A stretch of DNA of 64,000 nucleotides from Antrodiella citrinella. Lineage: Eukaryota > Basidiomycota > Agaricomycetes > Polyporales > Steccherinaceae. Both the position numbers and the translations under genes were made by a program. Below the pieces are notes generated by a model. That model searched no databases. It worked only from the letters and a program-made list of their open reading frames with translations, and was not told the origin of the DNA. This document shows positions 11,936 to 23,603 of the stretch, one piece after another (positions within the stretch are counted from its first letter, which is position 1; each line of letters opens with the position of its first letter). The stretch lies in assembly GCA_004802725.1 (NCBI GenBank), contig SGPM01000099.1, forward strand, positions 1 through 64,000, given 5' to 3'.

Positions 11936-13248
11936 TCACGGTTGTGCGCCTACCTCTTCAGTGGAGCGGCAATGTCCGGCAGAGTCTCGTGACTGATGCG
12001 AAGCATTCTCAGATTTTTGTGCCAGTCTGCCAACAGTTGACGGATGTCTAACAAAGGTGTATATGCATTGCATTCTAACAAACAGGTATGGGTAAAGATG
12101 ATCCAAAGGCAGTCTCCTCAGATAAATCCATTGCGTCGAGCCTGGACGCCTATACCGAGGACCGGTCACGACGACCTGCAAAGCTGGCAGCCGCGGCGAG
12201 ACCGAAGGCAGCATTGCACATCGTCGATGTCCTCCATCGATACGGTGCCGTATGTCGAGTAAACACCTTCGAAGGAGAGTCTTTTGAGTAGAGGCAGCGG
12301 CGATGGCTCGTTTCCCCAGCACTTCGGAGATCATACTCGGCTCGAAGGATGCCGAGTCGGTATCAACGTTCCGGATTGTGAGCTGAGCCAAATTTGTCAC
12401 GTTCGCGAATAAGTCACCCCATTCGGTCTCGCTGTTGCGTGCAACGCCAAAAGAAAGGCTCAAGACGAGGGTGTTCAAGGAGTCCGGAAACGAGAACATA
12501 CTGATAAACCTCATGAGGAAGAATGGATCGGGCTTGATCAAGCATTCTGCCCTTTCTCTGTTGACAAGATGAAGTGGATCTGGAACAGCGGATACGTCAC
12601 GATGTAAGGCTCGGAGGCACCGGTCCATCCTCGGATGCTGAACCCGTCCTTGGTCACCACAAACTCCAAGTGTTTTGCTTGCTGTATGTGGGAAAATGGA
12701 GACTGTTAGAATTCCTGAGGACAGTAGGAATAAGATGAATGTATTGTGTTTGGCTGAGCTCTTGCAAACGCATGAGAGGGGGGAATACACGAAAAGAGGG
12801 CTTTATCTACGAAAACGGGATCAATGATAAATTCGTTGTTGATCTACGAGAACTGCCTCATCATAGATTTCAACAGAGACAGCCCGAGATACTCTTGACG
12901 ACGGAGTAAACAACCATGAACGGGTGGACAGCATCGACGTCGTTGAACCGGACGCCGAGAGTGACCTGTGCCGTAGTGAGAATAGATATGGTAGAAAAGT
13001 GGCCAACACAGACGTTACGTCGTCAGAATCAGATGCGTGGGCGAAGCGGAGTACACGCAGGCACAGTAATGTGGTTTTCTCCATGAACGCTTGGCCCCCC
13101 TCTCTGTTCGGGTAAGGACCCGCGCCATCCAACACCAGCTCCTCCATGTTAGAGCAAGTTTGCAGAATCCGGAGGAGATCGCGCACGTCCGGTGAAGATG
13201 TCTCGTCAGAAATATCTCGAGCAGCAGCTCGTTGGGAAGCGCGTCCAT
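11936..13248 (-). pseudogene. Decayed F-box / leucine-rich protein gene
   Basis: On the minus strand the frame opening at 13248 begins MDALPNELLLEIFL, a clear F-box start, but leaves frame within about 20 residues. It is followed in other frames by leucine-rich stretches (RILQTCSNMEELVLDG, KHLEFVVTKDGFSIRGW, TNLAQLTIRNVDTDS) of the sort found in agaricomycete F-box proteins. At least two frame changes are needed to join the pieces, and the usual 150-200 residues between F-box and leucine-rich part are missing. Known: F-box proteins are SCF ubiquitin-ligase adaptors and expand and decay quickly in Agaricomycetes. Inferred: a dead copy. Splicing might rescue part of the 3' section. Confidence 0.6.
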
Positions 13249-13714
13249 CGGCTACGCATATTGAAGTCAGCAAGTTCGCAGAGGAAGACTTTAGTGCAAA
13301 GACACTAACAATGATTGCTCTTAGCTCTACTCGAAGCTGAAAACCATCTTAGACGTTAAATTTTAGCATAGTCAAGCAACTTGCAACAAAGTAACTGGCA
13401 ACGGGTGCCAGCCGGTGCCCCAGCAAAACTCGACTCAGACTCTTCACGGGCCGTCGAACGCACGTGCACCGCGTCTGCTCGTCCCGTGACTGACGCGTCG
13501 CGCGTTTCAAACTCAGCAAGCGGAACAAGACAAAATAGATCCAAGCTTTGTTACGCAGCACTTTGACCGTCCTTTCTGCGTGTATCATCCATATATGCAC
13601 CGCCCCCTTTCTTCTCATCCAATCTTTCTCTCAGATCACTCATCGCATTGTTGTGCGTGACGACGACGGTCTGCCAGCGCTTGTCAACAGCCAAAGCAGC
13701 ATTCACAACCGGAA
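13249..13714. promoter_or_regulatory. Upstream region of the Artemis-like gene, with an MCB site
   Basis: This 466-bp stretch lies upstream of the nuclease start at 13715. It contains ACGCGT (13493-13498) inside a GC-rich TGACGCGTCGCGCG block. ACGCGT is the MluI cell-cycle box bound by MBF-type factors that drive G1/S genes, which would suit a DNA-repair gene; binding here is inferred. Confidence 0.35.
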
Positions 13715-16700
13715 ATGCCTACTGGGACGCCGTTCCATTCGTTCATCGCGCCATTTCCCATCAGAGTGGATGATTTCACGAACTCGGACGATATTGAAGA
13801 GCCTGCTCTTCTTTATTTGCTCTCCCACACCCACTCCGACCACATCACTGGCCTTTCGGCCAAGTCGTTTGCGTCGACGGTCATATGCTCTCAAGATGCT
13901 AAAGAGATGCTTTTACGACACGAGGTGTATGCTGAGAGGGCCTTGAAAGATGCAGACGTAAGGGCGGAGAACGTCAGGACGTTTCAACATCTCAAAGTGA
14001 AGCCGAGGAAATCGCAGGATGGGACAGTATCCTACAATGGAGCGAGGGACTTATTGGTAAGTATGGCGACACTCTATTTTATCGTCTCTGATCTCAACGA
14101 TGTCATCAGAAACCTCTTCCGATGAACACACCGGTCTCGTGGGAATTGTCTGGTGATAGCTCAGTCACTATCACGCTCCTCGACGCAAATCACTGCCCAG
14201 GAGCCGTCATGTATGTTCTCAGTTTGAATGAATACACAAGTCCTGCATCTAATTCATCTCAATAGGTTTCTAATCGAAGGCCCTCAGGGTGCTGTCCTCC
14301 ATACCGGTGACTTCCGTGCGGAAGCATGGTTTTTGGAAACTTTGTCCAGGCACGCTCTCATTCAACGATACTTGGCACCTCCGGATACAGCGATGTTCAA
14401 GACGAGAGATGGACCGGACTCTCTGTTTTCGACGCTGGACGCCATTTACCTGGATACCGCGTGTTTGCTGAGTGAGAATGTGGTGCCTTCCAAGGTCAGT
14501 TATCAAGCTGCAGCGGCATGTTGCATCATCTGACATCCGAGAACGACAGGACGATGGTTGCAAGGGTCTAATTGAACTGATGACTCTCTTGCCTAGTGAC
14601 ACCCTCTTCTTCATCAACTCCTGGACGTGGGGATACGAGGATGTCTTGAAAGCTGTGGCGCGTACATTCAATACCAAGGTAAATCCACGCATTGGTTCGG
14701 AATGCTCCCTTATTGACGTTCGGTACAGATTCACGTCGACCGCTATAAGTACTCCGTCTACACGCATCTTCCATCAGACCCCTTTCTTGGGTCCATAGTG
14801 ACCTCTGATTCGGCTTCGACACGCTTCCACGCGTGCGAGCGGTTCGACCGCTGCGAAGAGGTCGCGGTGGAAAGACGAGAGGCTTACACGAAGAAGGATG
14901 GTCGACATGTTGTATACGTCAATCCCGTCACCATAGGAAAGGAGAAATGGGGGGACTACGTGAACGAGACGAAGGCACATCTGAAACAAGGCGGGGCTGT
15001 GGATAACCTGGTAAGTGTATATCTTGCTGTCGTCCTCCAGTCTAGCTCACCTTGGTCACCTTTAGTTGGTTGCGCTCTCGCGGCATTCGCCTCTTCCTGA
15101 GCTCCGCGACTTCGTCTCTCTTTTCAAGCCCAAACGCGTCGTCCCCAATACGTTGGATCCCAATCTCGGTGGTCTTGACTACGCCAGCCTGGAGGTGATG
15201 TTCGCGGGATGTCTTCACCCGTCGGCCTCGTCCTCGGCTCCACCACGTCCACCCATTCAACCGACCTTCCTCAGCTCCAAAGATCTCCAGGCAGACGGTG
15301 ATGTGACGCTTAAGAATTTAGAAGGCGGGACCGGCGTGGTCCAGCTTGCAGAGAAATGGGCGGACGACAGTGGAAGACTCAGGCGGAAGTTGGAGATCAT
15401 GCGCTCCTACCTGACCGGGAAGGAGAAGGACCTCGTCGAGGATCTCCTGCGTGGACGAAGCAGCGGGAAGGGTAAAGAGAAGGCACGACCGGATGGGGAC
15501 GTGGAAATGCAGGATGAGAATTCTCAACTGGAGGATGTGTGGCAAAGCCATAGCAGGCCTAATTCATCTGTTGGCAAGAAACCTACCAGCGTCCCCATGA
15601 GACGCGGATCCACACAGAAGCCTGCTCCGATTGCGTCAGCCACGGTCCTGGTGTCATCTTCTCCACCTTTGCCCGAGCCAGTCCCGTCTTCATCCAAGAC
15701 CACGCCTGTAGCGGCACATGGAATTCAAGGCAAGGCTTCTATGGAAGAGACAGCGAAAGCGATGGCCAGAATTAAGGAATCCAACGCTAAATTCGCCCGC
15801 TCCCGTGCACGCGCTTCGCGCTCATCGTTCAAAGTGCCGCAGACGTACCTGCAGAAAGAGAGTGACGAGGACACGGACGACTCCGACGCCGAAGCTGCGC
15901 GGGAGAAGACGATGCACTACCTGTTTGCGCCGCTCGTAGGCATCGACCCTGGTCCGTTGGATAGTGGGAGGAGCTCTTCGCCCATTCCAACAGACGTTCA
16001 TTCGGAGACGGAGGAAGAAGAAGAGCCGGCACAGGAGGTTGCGATTGTGAAGAAGCCTGCCAACCCTACCAAATCTCTTGAACACGACCCGGCGGAGCCA
16101 ATGACGCCTCGTTCTCAAACAAGATCACCCCAGTTCAGCGGGCGTCGCGATCAAGGTTGTGTCCTCCCGCCTCCAGCTCAGTCAAAATCTAGTGACGCCA
16201 TCCTCAACTCACCAGTCCAACTATACGCTCCGTCGACAGACCCCGGGCCGTCTAGCTTGGAAAGACGACTTTTAGAAGAGGACGTCGTAGGACCGAGCTC
16301 CCGCGTTCAGACATCACGAATCCCGCCATCCACGAATGCTTCGTCTCGTAATGCTGCAGAAGCCTCCTTCCTTGACCTGCGGAACGTGCGCTCGGCCAAG
16401 ACACTTGCTTCATCTTCCAAACGTCCAGCAGAAGCCTCATCCGGCCCCATCTCATCACCAGAAGTCAAGAAGAGAAAGATCGTCAACGAACTGATAATGC
16501 CGATGCCTACTCCCCAATCTCAACCGCCGCGGACGACTAACGCTCGAGTCTCATCTAAGAGTGTGCATGAAGCGAGTGCCTCAACCTCGTTGATCAAGAC
16601 CAAGATTGGACCATCCGTCGACGAACGCACCGCGGCTGAACACCGTCGTTCGCTGCGGGACGAACGTCAGGCGTTGAAGAGGAAGCTCACTATGGCCCTG

Positions 16701-17102
16701 CCACCGGATCGCATTGCCCCGCGATACGCAGCCAAGATGGAACGCGAGCGGTCTGGGGCGAATGTATCAGTGACTCCCATCGCAAGTGCAAGTGCGAACT
16801 CAAGTTCCCGTCCCAGCGTGAGAAGCCCCAGTGTCCTTGCCAGTGCTTCGAGTTCAAGAAGGCCCGTGTCCGTGCACGGTCCTGCTTCCGTGAGTAACTT
16901 GCGCGATCGTCTGCAACACGTCCCGGACGACCTCTTCGTGCAGTGTGATGCCGATAAGCAAATCGACCAGAACCGGATTCGACGAAGAGCAGATGAGTTT
17001 CGGGCCGAGATGAAGAAGGGGAAGCGGGCGGGAGAGGTTGTGCCGAGGTTGGCTTGCTTGGATAGCCAGGAGGAGAGTCCGCCTCCAGAGTGTATTGGGT
17101 GA
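13715..17102 (+). CDS. Artemis/SNM1-like metallo-beta-lactamase DNA-repair nuclease
   Basis: Six exons (13715-14056, 14110-14210, 14266-14494, 14550-14678, 14729-15010, 15066-17102) give 1039 aa. Metal-binding motifs are in place: HTHSDH at about 38-43, the NHCPG His and the HTGDFR Asp, followed by a DRMBL-like segment (VYVNPVTIG, LVALSRHSPLPEL, KRVVPNT). The N terminus starts directly with FHSFIAPFPIRVDDFT, as in Artemis (DCLRE1C), without the long N-terminal region of yeast Pso2. Known: these enzymes are 5' exonucleases/endonucleases that open hairpins and process ends or interstrand crosslinks in the nucleus. The last exon adds about 550 residues of Ser/Pro/Lys-rich low-complexity sequence with basic patches (KKRKIVNEL), probably a regulatory and nuclear-targeting tail. 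Artemis versus Apollo/Pso2 assignment is an inference. Confidence 0.92.
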
Positions 17103-17866
17103 TGCCAAATGTGCGTACTTAAGGGTTGTCGATTGAGTGTTGTAAGGGTCATCGGCGAACCTGGTAGTAACGATTATCTGTTCAATCATATGTACGAAGG
17201 GGTGTCAAATGTATAACTTTCGAGGACGGGCTATATGTTCAAACGCTCAACACGGCGCGCAAATGGGAATAAACCTCAGGAGAAAAGTCGAATGTCAATA
17301 GTGACAAGTTTACCTTCTGTCCCCCGGGGTTACCATATAAGGCAAACCCGAAGCGACTTTGGGGAAAACGAAAAATGGTATTCGACTTTTGTCCAACTGT
17401 CGGTTAGGGTTACATCGACGGCTGCACGCCGTGTTGCAAGTTGCTATAACGAAATAACCTGGTTCAGCCGGGAGTCTTCAGCGCTCCGGACCGAACTCCA
17501 TAGCTCTCTTCATGAGGCGAAAACATACAAGACATGTAGATACAATTCCTATCCGTAAAACTCACATGCGGCAAAACTAGCAGATAAGTAGGATAGTGTA
17601 TAGGCTAGTAGAAGAACGACCCTCATCTATGGATAAATAGGTGGGGTTCAGAACAATGACTTCAAAATGGAGTCAATGACGGCAAGGTCAGAGCATAACC
17701 ACAAGTCCCGCCTCAAGGGCGGCAGAGCTACGTCCACCGAAAACCCAACAAAGGAAACGTGTACGATCCGGAAACACTATGCAAGAGATTCGGAACAAAG
17801 GCGGGCGCAATCACACGAAGGAGCCGTGTATCAACGCTTCCCACGCACTCTTAGACCGCAACGTGC
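17103..17866. other. Intergenic, nothing recognised
   Basis: This is the 3' flank of the nuclease gene. No coding or RNA feature could be supported. Confidence 0.4.
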
Positions 17867-18689
17867 CTATGAAGTCCACTCGGTTTTGCTGCGATTGCGC
17901 GTTCTCGTCCGCTGAACTGGTGGGGACGGATGAGACAGGTACAGACGATGGTCGGACAAGTGGGGAGACCGCTTGAGGTATACTATCTGCGTTGGATGGA
18001 TTTGGCTGGGATACGATGCTGCTCTCGGTTTGGGAACGCTGTAAGTGGGGAAGGGGGTCGTTAGTGGTGGCGTTGACAACTTCGGATTATGAAGGCACCC
18101 AAAGACGAAAGCAGAGACAGAACACAGCACCAGGGGTAGCATCAATAAGAAACACGACAACGGGGATGGCGGTGCATGACGTAAGATCAAATACATCTGT
18201 AGGGCTGTCTGGAGTCTGGACGTCGACCATACAGATGTTTGATAGCGATGTTGCTAGGTTCCAAGTAGAACAACACAAGTATTCGAATACTCACCGGAAG
18301 AGGTATACGTGCTGCTCGAGAACTGGAGCTCGCAGGAGGCGTGGCATGCTCGCTAGGCAACGACGCATGGGGCATCTCAGGTGAATGGGAATTGTGCGTG
18401 TGGGAGGCATGCGAATGTCCGTGCATGGGACTAGCTGTCCCAGACGTCGAGGTGGATGAACGCGACGAAGAGGAGCGTTTCTAGGTCACAGGAGGCCGTG
18501 AGGTAGACTGAACATGCATAGCGACGCTGCGCAGCTCACGGGTGAGAGTATGGTCCCCAACGCAAGTCTCAAACTCAAGACATGGGCGTCGTGATGTTCG
18601 TCGCTTCGATTAGACTGTGAATCATGAACGTCGAGTTCAACGTTCGGCATCAGTAAGTCGAGGTAGTGAAGTCCGACGCTGCTCACCAT
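17867..18689 (-). CDS. Possible Ser/His-rich protein with one hydrophobic segment (doubtful)
   Basis: A minus-strand model from 18689 joins three open stretches across introns with GTGAGC...CTAG and GTGAGT...ACAG borders, both in phase 0. The middle part is Ser/His/Pro-rich (KRSSSSRSSTSTSG, HGHSHASHTHNSHS). The last part has a hydrophobic run (SCFLLMLPLVLCSVSAFVF) that could be a membrane anchor, then a Pro/Ser-rich tail. I recognise no family, and the composition alone could arise in non-coding DNA, so this is offered as a candidate only. Confidence 0.25.
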
Positions 18690-19150
18690 GGTGGGGTAGG
18701 TGGAGAGGGTATAGGAAACCAGGGTAGGTGGTGGATGGAAGGGAACCTGGGACGGGACAAACAGGAGAGAATGTGGAGTTCAAAAGGGCGTCAGAACGCG
18801 CCCACGGTGATTGGGATCTGATTATGGCTATGGTATAGGAGCTCGCCTGGGTACGGCACCACAACAAGTGCACCTGTCGATCATGCGATCGAGGCTCTTG
18901 TGGGGAAAGCGCGTACCGGCGAATAGCACCGGGGTAACCCCTCACCGCACAAACATAGCCCGCCACCCGTCCCCACCCGAGGTTTGAGCCTTGTGGTCGA
19001 CGATGAACGGAAATGGACATTATCCCCGGTCCGGACACCCAAGTACGATAACGATGTGTATGTTACATGGTATTCAAACCAAAACTGTGTCCTCCAAAAC
19101 CATTAACACGATATCGAGAGGGACACGAGACAGCTCATACCGATACAGTC
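18690..19150. other. Intergenic, nothing recognised
   Basis: It lies downstream of the SDR gene stop and upstream of the doubtful Ser/His-rich model. No supported feature. Confidence 0.35.
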
Positions 19151-20182
19151 TCATACGAGGACATCCTCTCGCCGATTCAATAAACGACCCTCCATTCCAC
19201 CTTCTACCATGACGACTTGCCCAGTAACATGTCCGGAAACGACGGGGGACGCGAGCATAACAATCTGTGTAGCAATGTCAAACGCCTGCGCAAACTTCTT
19301 CATTGGTGTCCTGATAGCGACAATAAGTCAGATGGATACATCGAAGATGAAGAAAAAGCATCATACGTAGCAAGTGACCGGTACACAACCTCTGGATCCT
19401 TCAACGCTTCCTCTGCCATCGGCGTATACACCCATCCTGGCGCGACAGAGTTTATGCGGCCTTTCGGTGCAATCTCCACAATTTCGTTCTTGAGGGACAA
19501 TGTCAAGCCGTACATCATAGCTGTATCGCACATCAGAGAAGACACGGGACATAAATGGTACGAACGCACCGCTCTTGCACACTGCGTAGTCTGCATGATT
19601 GGCCTCTCCGTACTTTCCTGCCGTACTTCCGATCATGACCATCGCAACCTTCTCCTTCTCTTGCGTGCTCGCGCCTTCAAGCCCTCTCAGGAACTCGCGC
19701 GAAACCAAAAACGGCGACGTCAGATCCACGGATATGGTTGCATTCCACTGCTTCAGCGTCATCTTCACCACAGGCACGTCCTCGTGCTCCCAGTACCCGT
19801 GATTGATCACGATAACCTGAACGGCACGTTTGAAAGCGGAAGCAGCTTCTCTGAACGCCCTCTCGACATCGCTTTCGAGCTCGAGGTCAGCCTGGATGGC
19901 CTGGATAGATCCTTTGAACTCGTCGAGAAGCGCTTGTAAAGGTTGAAGATTCGAGCGATAATGTGCTGATACAATGGCCCCTTGGCCTATCCATATATTG
20001 ACGGTGGTTGATAGCAGTGCATCGAGGTCAAGCAGGAGACTGACTGAGAAAAAGACGAGCCGTCTCTAAACCGATTCCTCCGCTGGCACCTAAATTTAAA
20101 CTCGATTAGCTTTCACCGATGTCATAAGACACAAATGCATACCTGTGATAAAAACATGCACATCTTTCAAACCAAGATCCAT
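19151..20182 (-). CDS. Short-chain dehydrogenase/reductase (SDR)
   Basis: Five exons (20182-20143, 20089-20045, 19986-19570, 19520-19367, 19310-19151) close to 271 aa, the classical SDR size. The Rossmann nucleotide-binding motif TGASGGIG is at 13-20, catalytic Ser at about 149 (IGSTAGKYG), Tyr162 and Lys166 in YAVCK, then PGWVYTP and a C-terminal GHVTGQVVMVEGGM end. The fold-stabilising NAG motif reads NHG. It is an NAD(P)-dependent oxidoreductase of the FabG/adh_short_C2 type; the substrate cannot be told from sequence. The first exon starts MDLGLKDVHVFITG, fixing the start. Intact, no frameshift. Confidence 0.93.
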
Positions 20183-20431
20183 ACTGCCGTTGAGTGTTGT
20201 TTTTGTAGATGATGAGGGAAATCTAGAAGAATCTAGATAACCCTAGTAAGACGAATATTATAATGGGCGCTAAAGGAGTAAAGCTGTTGCCAAGCGCCGC
20301 AATTGAATACTGAGGTTGTGCAAAACGACCACAAGAAATCTTGGGAAACCATTCATATTTGCCATTCTACGGCTCTCATCGCGAAGACCTCAAGTACAAA
20401 TTATTGTTGCCGCCATTCGTTTCGTCAACAG
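20183..20431. promoter_or_regulatory. Divergent promoter, SDR gene and conserved unknown
   Basis: Only 249 bp separate the two start codons (20182 minus, 20432 plus), so the genes must share regulatory DNA. No specific site is called. Confidence 0.4.
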
Positions 20432-21787
20432 ATGGCCAGCACAAGTTTGTCAAACGGACACGTCCGATACACGGTCAGAAGGTATGTGCGCAGTCAACTT
20501 TCTTATTGTTCAAACATGCCCATGACAGTTGAACGTTGCCGTAATTATAGTTCAGATGTATTGGCGGATATGCGAGTGAATGTCTGCAAAGAAGGCACAG
20601 ATACAGTCATTTGGTACAAGGTAAGCCACTTGCATCATGCTCTCGGGTGTTGGCTAAGTTGGCAATTTGAAGGAAAGGTTCTTGGCGGACGATGAGATCA
20701 TTGAGCATGTTGTGGTGAGTCTTTAGTGTCCTTATCATGTTGTCTGATATTGATTCGATCTCACTTACTAGGAGAATGCGACATCGACCGTCCACTGGAC
20801 GATTCACCGGCCGAACAGAGGCTGGTATGTTCGCATTCGCTCACCCGCCTTCCCTCCAGGCGTGTTCATTTCACTCAACCCTCTTCCTCAATCATCGCCA
20901 TACCATTCTGAGACTGCGCTGACCCTTGCGTGTCGGACATCATCTCCCTTACCGCCCTCTCCATCTCTGTCCCTTTCTTCAGCCTCTTCCAACTCTACCT
21001 CAAGTTCCCGGAGGTCTATAGACTCTGATACTACTCTGACCGATGGCCAGAAGGAGCTTCCTGCGATACATTCGTATCCGCCTACGCCACCCATATTAGG
21101 CTCACCACCTCTTCATGATCTGTCATCCTTGGAGATCGAAGCTAAGCTTCACCAGCTTGCATCCTCCTCCTCCACGACTCCGACGTTAGTTAGCCCAGTT
21201 GCGAGCAGCACACTGAGTCCCCGAGCAGCACGCCTCCGACCTCAATCACAATTCATTACGTCGGCACAGATAACACATTTCCTGTTGACACCCCATCAAC
21301 ATCCAACGCAACAGCTACAATCAGCTGCTGTATCGCGGACATTTTTCTCCAGAATAGCGGAGGCGTTGAAATCTCATGCTCCTGCTCGATCGGCGTTTTC
21401 TTTCAACATGTGCGCTATCCCGCCTCCACACCGGTCTCCTCCCGTGGCAGCTTCTCCTTCCACTGCGCACCTCGTTGCGTCTCCTTCATCACCGGCTTCG
21501 CCGGGTTCGCCTGCACCCATACCACATCCGTACCCCCTCTTGACCTTCCATGACACGACACCTGTCTTCCTCATCGGGAACACGACTGGAGTATTAGAGA
21601 TTGACGAGCAAGGCGTCCAAGCGTTGGGCGTCGATCTAAGCTTCTATGTTACGGCCGCGTTGTCGTACTTGGAGTTCTTGGAAGAGCGAGAAGTAAGCAA
21701 TTTTTCTGACGAACTTTTCGACTTGGCCCACTGACGATCGTATCTTCGTGTTCGCAGGGTTATCTCGCCGCAGCTGCAGATTATTGA
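20432..21787 (+). CDS. Uncharacterised protein, Ser/Pro-rich
   Basis: Five exons (20432-20481, 20551-20620, 20673-20714, 20772-21692, 21758-21787) close in phase to 370 aa. The N-terminal 110 residues look folded (SSDVLADMRVNVCKEG, ENATSTVHWTIHRPNRGWYV, FPPGVFISL). The middle is low-complexity Ser/Pro. The C terminus has a second conserved-looking segment (PVFLIGNTTGVLEIDEQGV followed by ALGVDLSFYVTAAL) and ends LEEREGYLAAAADY. Three small early exons that all keep frame argue strongly for a real gene. No known family is recognised; there is no signal peptide or TM segment. Confidence 0.8.
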
Positions 21788-22395
21788 GGTCGTGCTTTTT
21801 CCATTGGCTGGCCCATTCTCGTGGATGTATTCAGTCTAGTTATAGATTTTGATTTTGGCTCACATTATCGCAGTCGCGCGCAGATGCATGTCTCCGTCTT
21901 CAGTTTGCACAGCGCGGTCATTGAGACCAGTTTCACGCTCATCATTCTCCGTCCGGAGCCAGGCGACATCATAGGTCCGGCACTCGATATCCAGAAATCA
22001 CAATATTTTAAATGAATGGTAAGCACGGGATGCCGACACAAGTGACTACGCGCTGACACTCTGAACAGTGAACAATGCACCTGTACCACTGTCTCCTTTG
22101 CGTCCGATAGTGCCGGTGTCGCAGATAGCTGCCAGGGTCTTTCCCCTTTCCAACTAGCAACCAACGTCGAGCTTTTTTTCGTCGCAGGTCTGAAACACTC
22201 ACCACGTTCAAAGCATCGTCATTGTCACCTGAAGTCATCATGGGAATGTCCCAATTGTAATGTAGCGACGACTGATGGACCCATCGATGCTCATCTCTGA
22301 ATCTTGTCCTTGAGTTGCCGTCACGTCTGCTATGAAGTCTCCGACGTATGCTCATGCAACCAGTTGTTAAACTCACTTTCTACGGTATATTCAGT
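21788..22395. other. Intergenic, nothing recognised
   Basis: No supported coding or RNA feature. Confidence 0.35.
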
Positions 22396-22860
22396 ATGGC
22401 CTCTATCCATCTACCATCCCTCGCTACCTTTATGCTTGTCCTGGTGACGGCATTATCGTTTTCAGTCGCTGCACCAATGCCGTATGTCCAATCACCGTAC
22501 GATGCTTGTGTTTTCACTGATACATGCTGGACAACCCTTAGCATTTGTCTCATGCGTGCCAGTGACGCACTCGCGACGCCCCGACTGTCAGTTGATAAGG
22601 CATTCAAGAGCACAGAAGAGTTTGCTACACGTCGCTCGATGTACGTATATTGACTACTTCTTACGACAGGTGAGCTGATATTATTCTGAAATGCATAAGC
22701 TACCAGGACAAGCCCCGAACATCTGTCAGGTAACTCAAGTTGACTACAAACGATTTGCCACATGCTCTTTGGCACTGTTGCGACTGAGAACCCCGCATCG
22801 GTGCAACCAGGGACCGAACAGGGCAGCCTGCAAAACTCTACCGAGTCTCGACGATGTTAA
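22396..22860 (+). CDS. Putative small secreted protein
   Basis: The ATG at 22396 opens a typical secretory signal: MASIHLPSLATFMLVLVTAL then SFSVAAP. The first exon would end at 22481 before GTATGT (phase 2), close in length and phase to the first exons of the secreted pair at 45.0 and 59.9 kb (83 nt, phase 2). Later exon borders are unclear. A plausible last exon contains LFGTVATENPASVQPGTEQG and stops at 22860; the string FGTVAT followed by D/E recurs in a possible gene ending at 44345. Function unknown; the model is partial. Confidence 0.4.
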
Positions 22861-23603
22861 ATGCGACCTCCGAACTTGGTGTGTGGTACTCAGAGAAGAT
22901 GCGGTGTATTGTACCACCGTACGTACGATGCAAGTCAGCCCCCTACCTCACGTTCAAAACTCGTTTTCATAATTTCTGTGCCAGTTTCATCTCCTTATAT
23001 GTATTCGACCGGCCCCACAACACATAGACGGTAGCGGGCCCGGCTCCCAGCGTTACACCGTGGTCGGGGACTCGGAGGCTAAGTCTGCAATTTTTCTGAC
23101 AGTGGAGCAAAGAAAGGCGCATCCTTCGATGTCGCAGCTTTTCACTCGCACGGCCCGCTGCTTTTCTCTAGGACCAAGCTAGTATGAGTCTGTACAATGC
23201 GTTCATCAGTGAGCAGGCTGACTGCAAGCTTCAAAGTTCAGATACCATACGGCATTGCTAGATACCAGTATTCGTCGAATTTCATGTCTAGGGAAAGTTC
23301 ATAACGCAGAAAAACAACTTCAGATATCATTGAAACAACTTTTGCATGTGCACTATGAGCAACTGCAATCCAAAGCAGTGCGGCGCACAAAAAAAGGAGA
23401 GAAGGGCCTCGCGAGATTCGAGACTCACGTCGGGAACACCCGAATAGGCGAACCACGTGGCCATATTAATTGAAGTGGCCGTGCCGTCGGAGATCGAATC
23501 GGGTTGACTTTCAACTTGAACTTGAGCGAAGCGCGAAACCTGAACTTGAACCAAGTCTTCCTCCCATTTTCTTTCTAACTTCTCCCCGTTCTCGCTATCT
23601 GTC
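22861..23603. other. Intergenic, upstream of UBE2S
   Basis: It holds a GC-rich patch at about 23,030-23,090 but no tRNA, rRNA or coding feature that I can support. The last 100 bp are the E2 gene leader. Confidence 0.4.

Noticed and set aside
23030..23095. GC-rich patch as a possible tRNA or 5S rRNA
   Set aside because: No cloverleaf arms, A/B boxes or 5S internal motifs could be matched.
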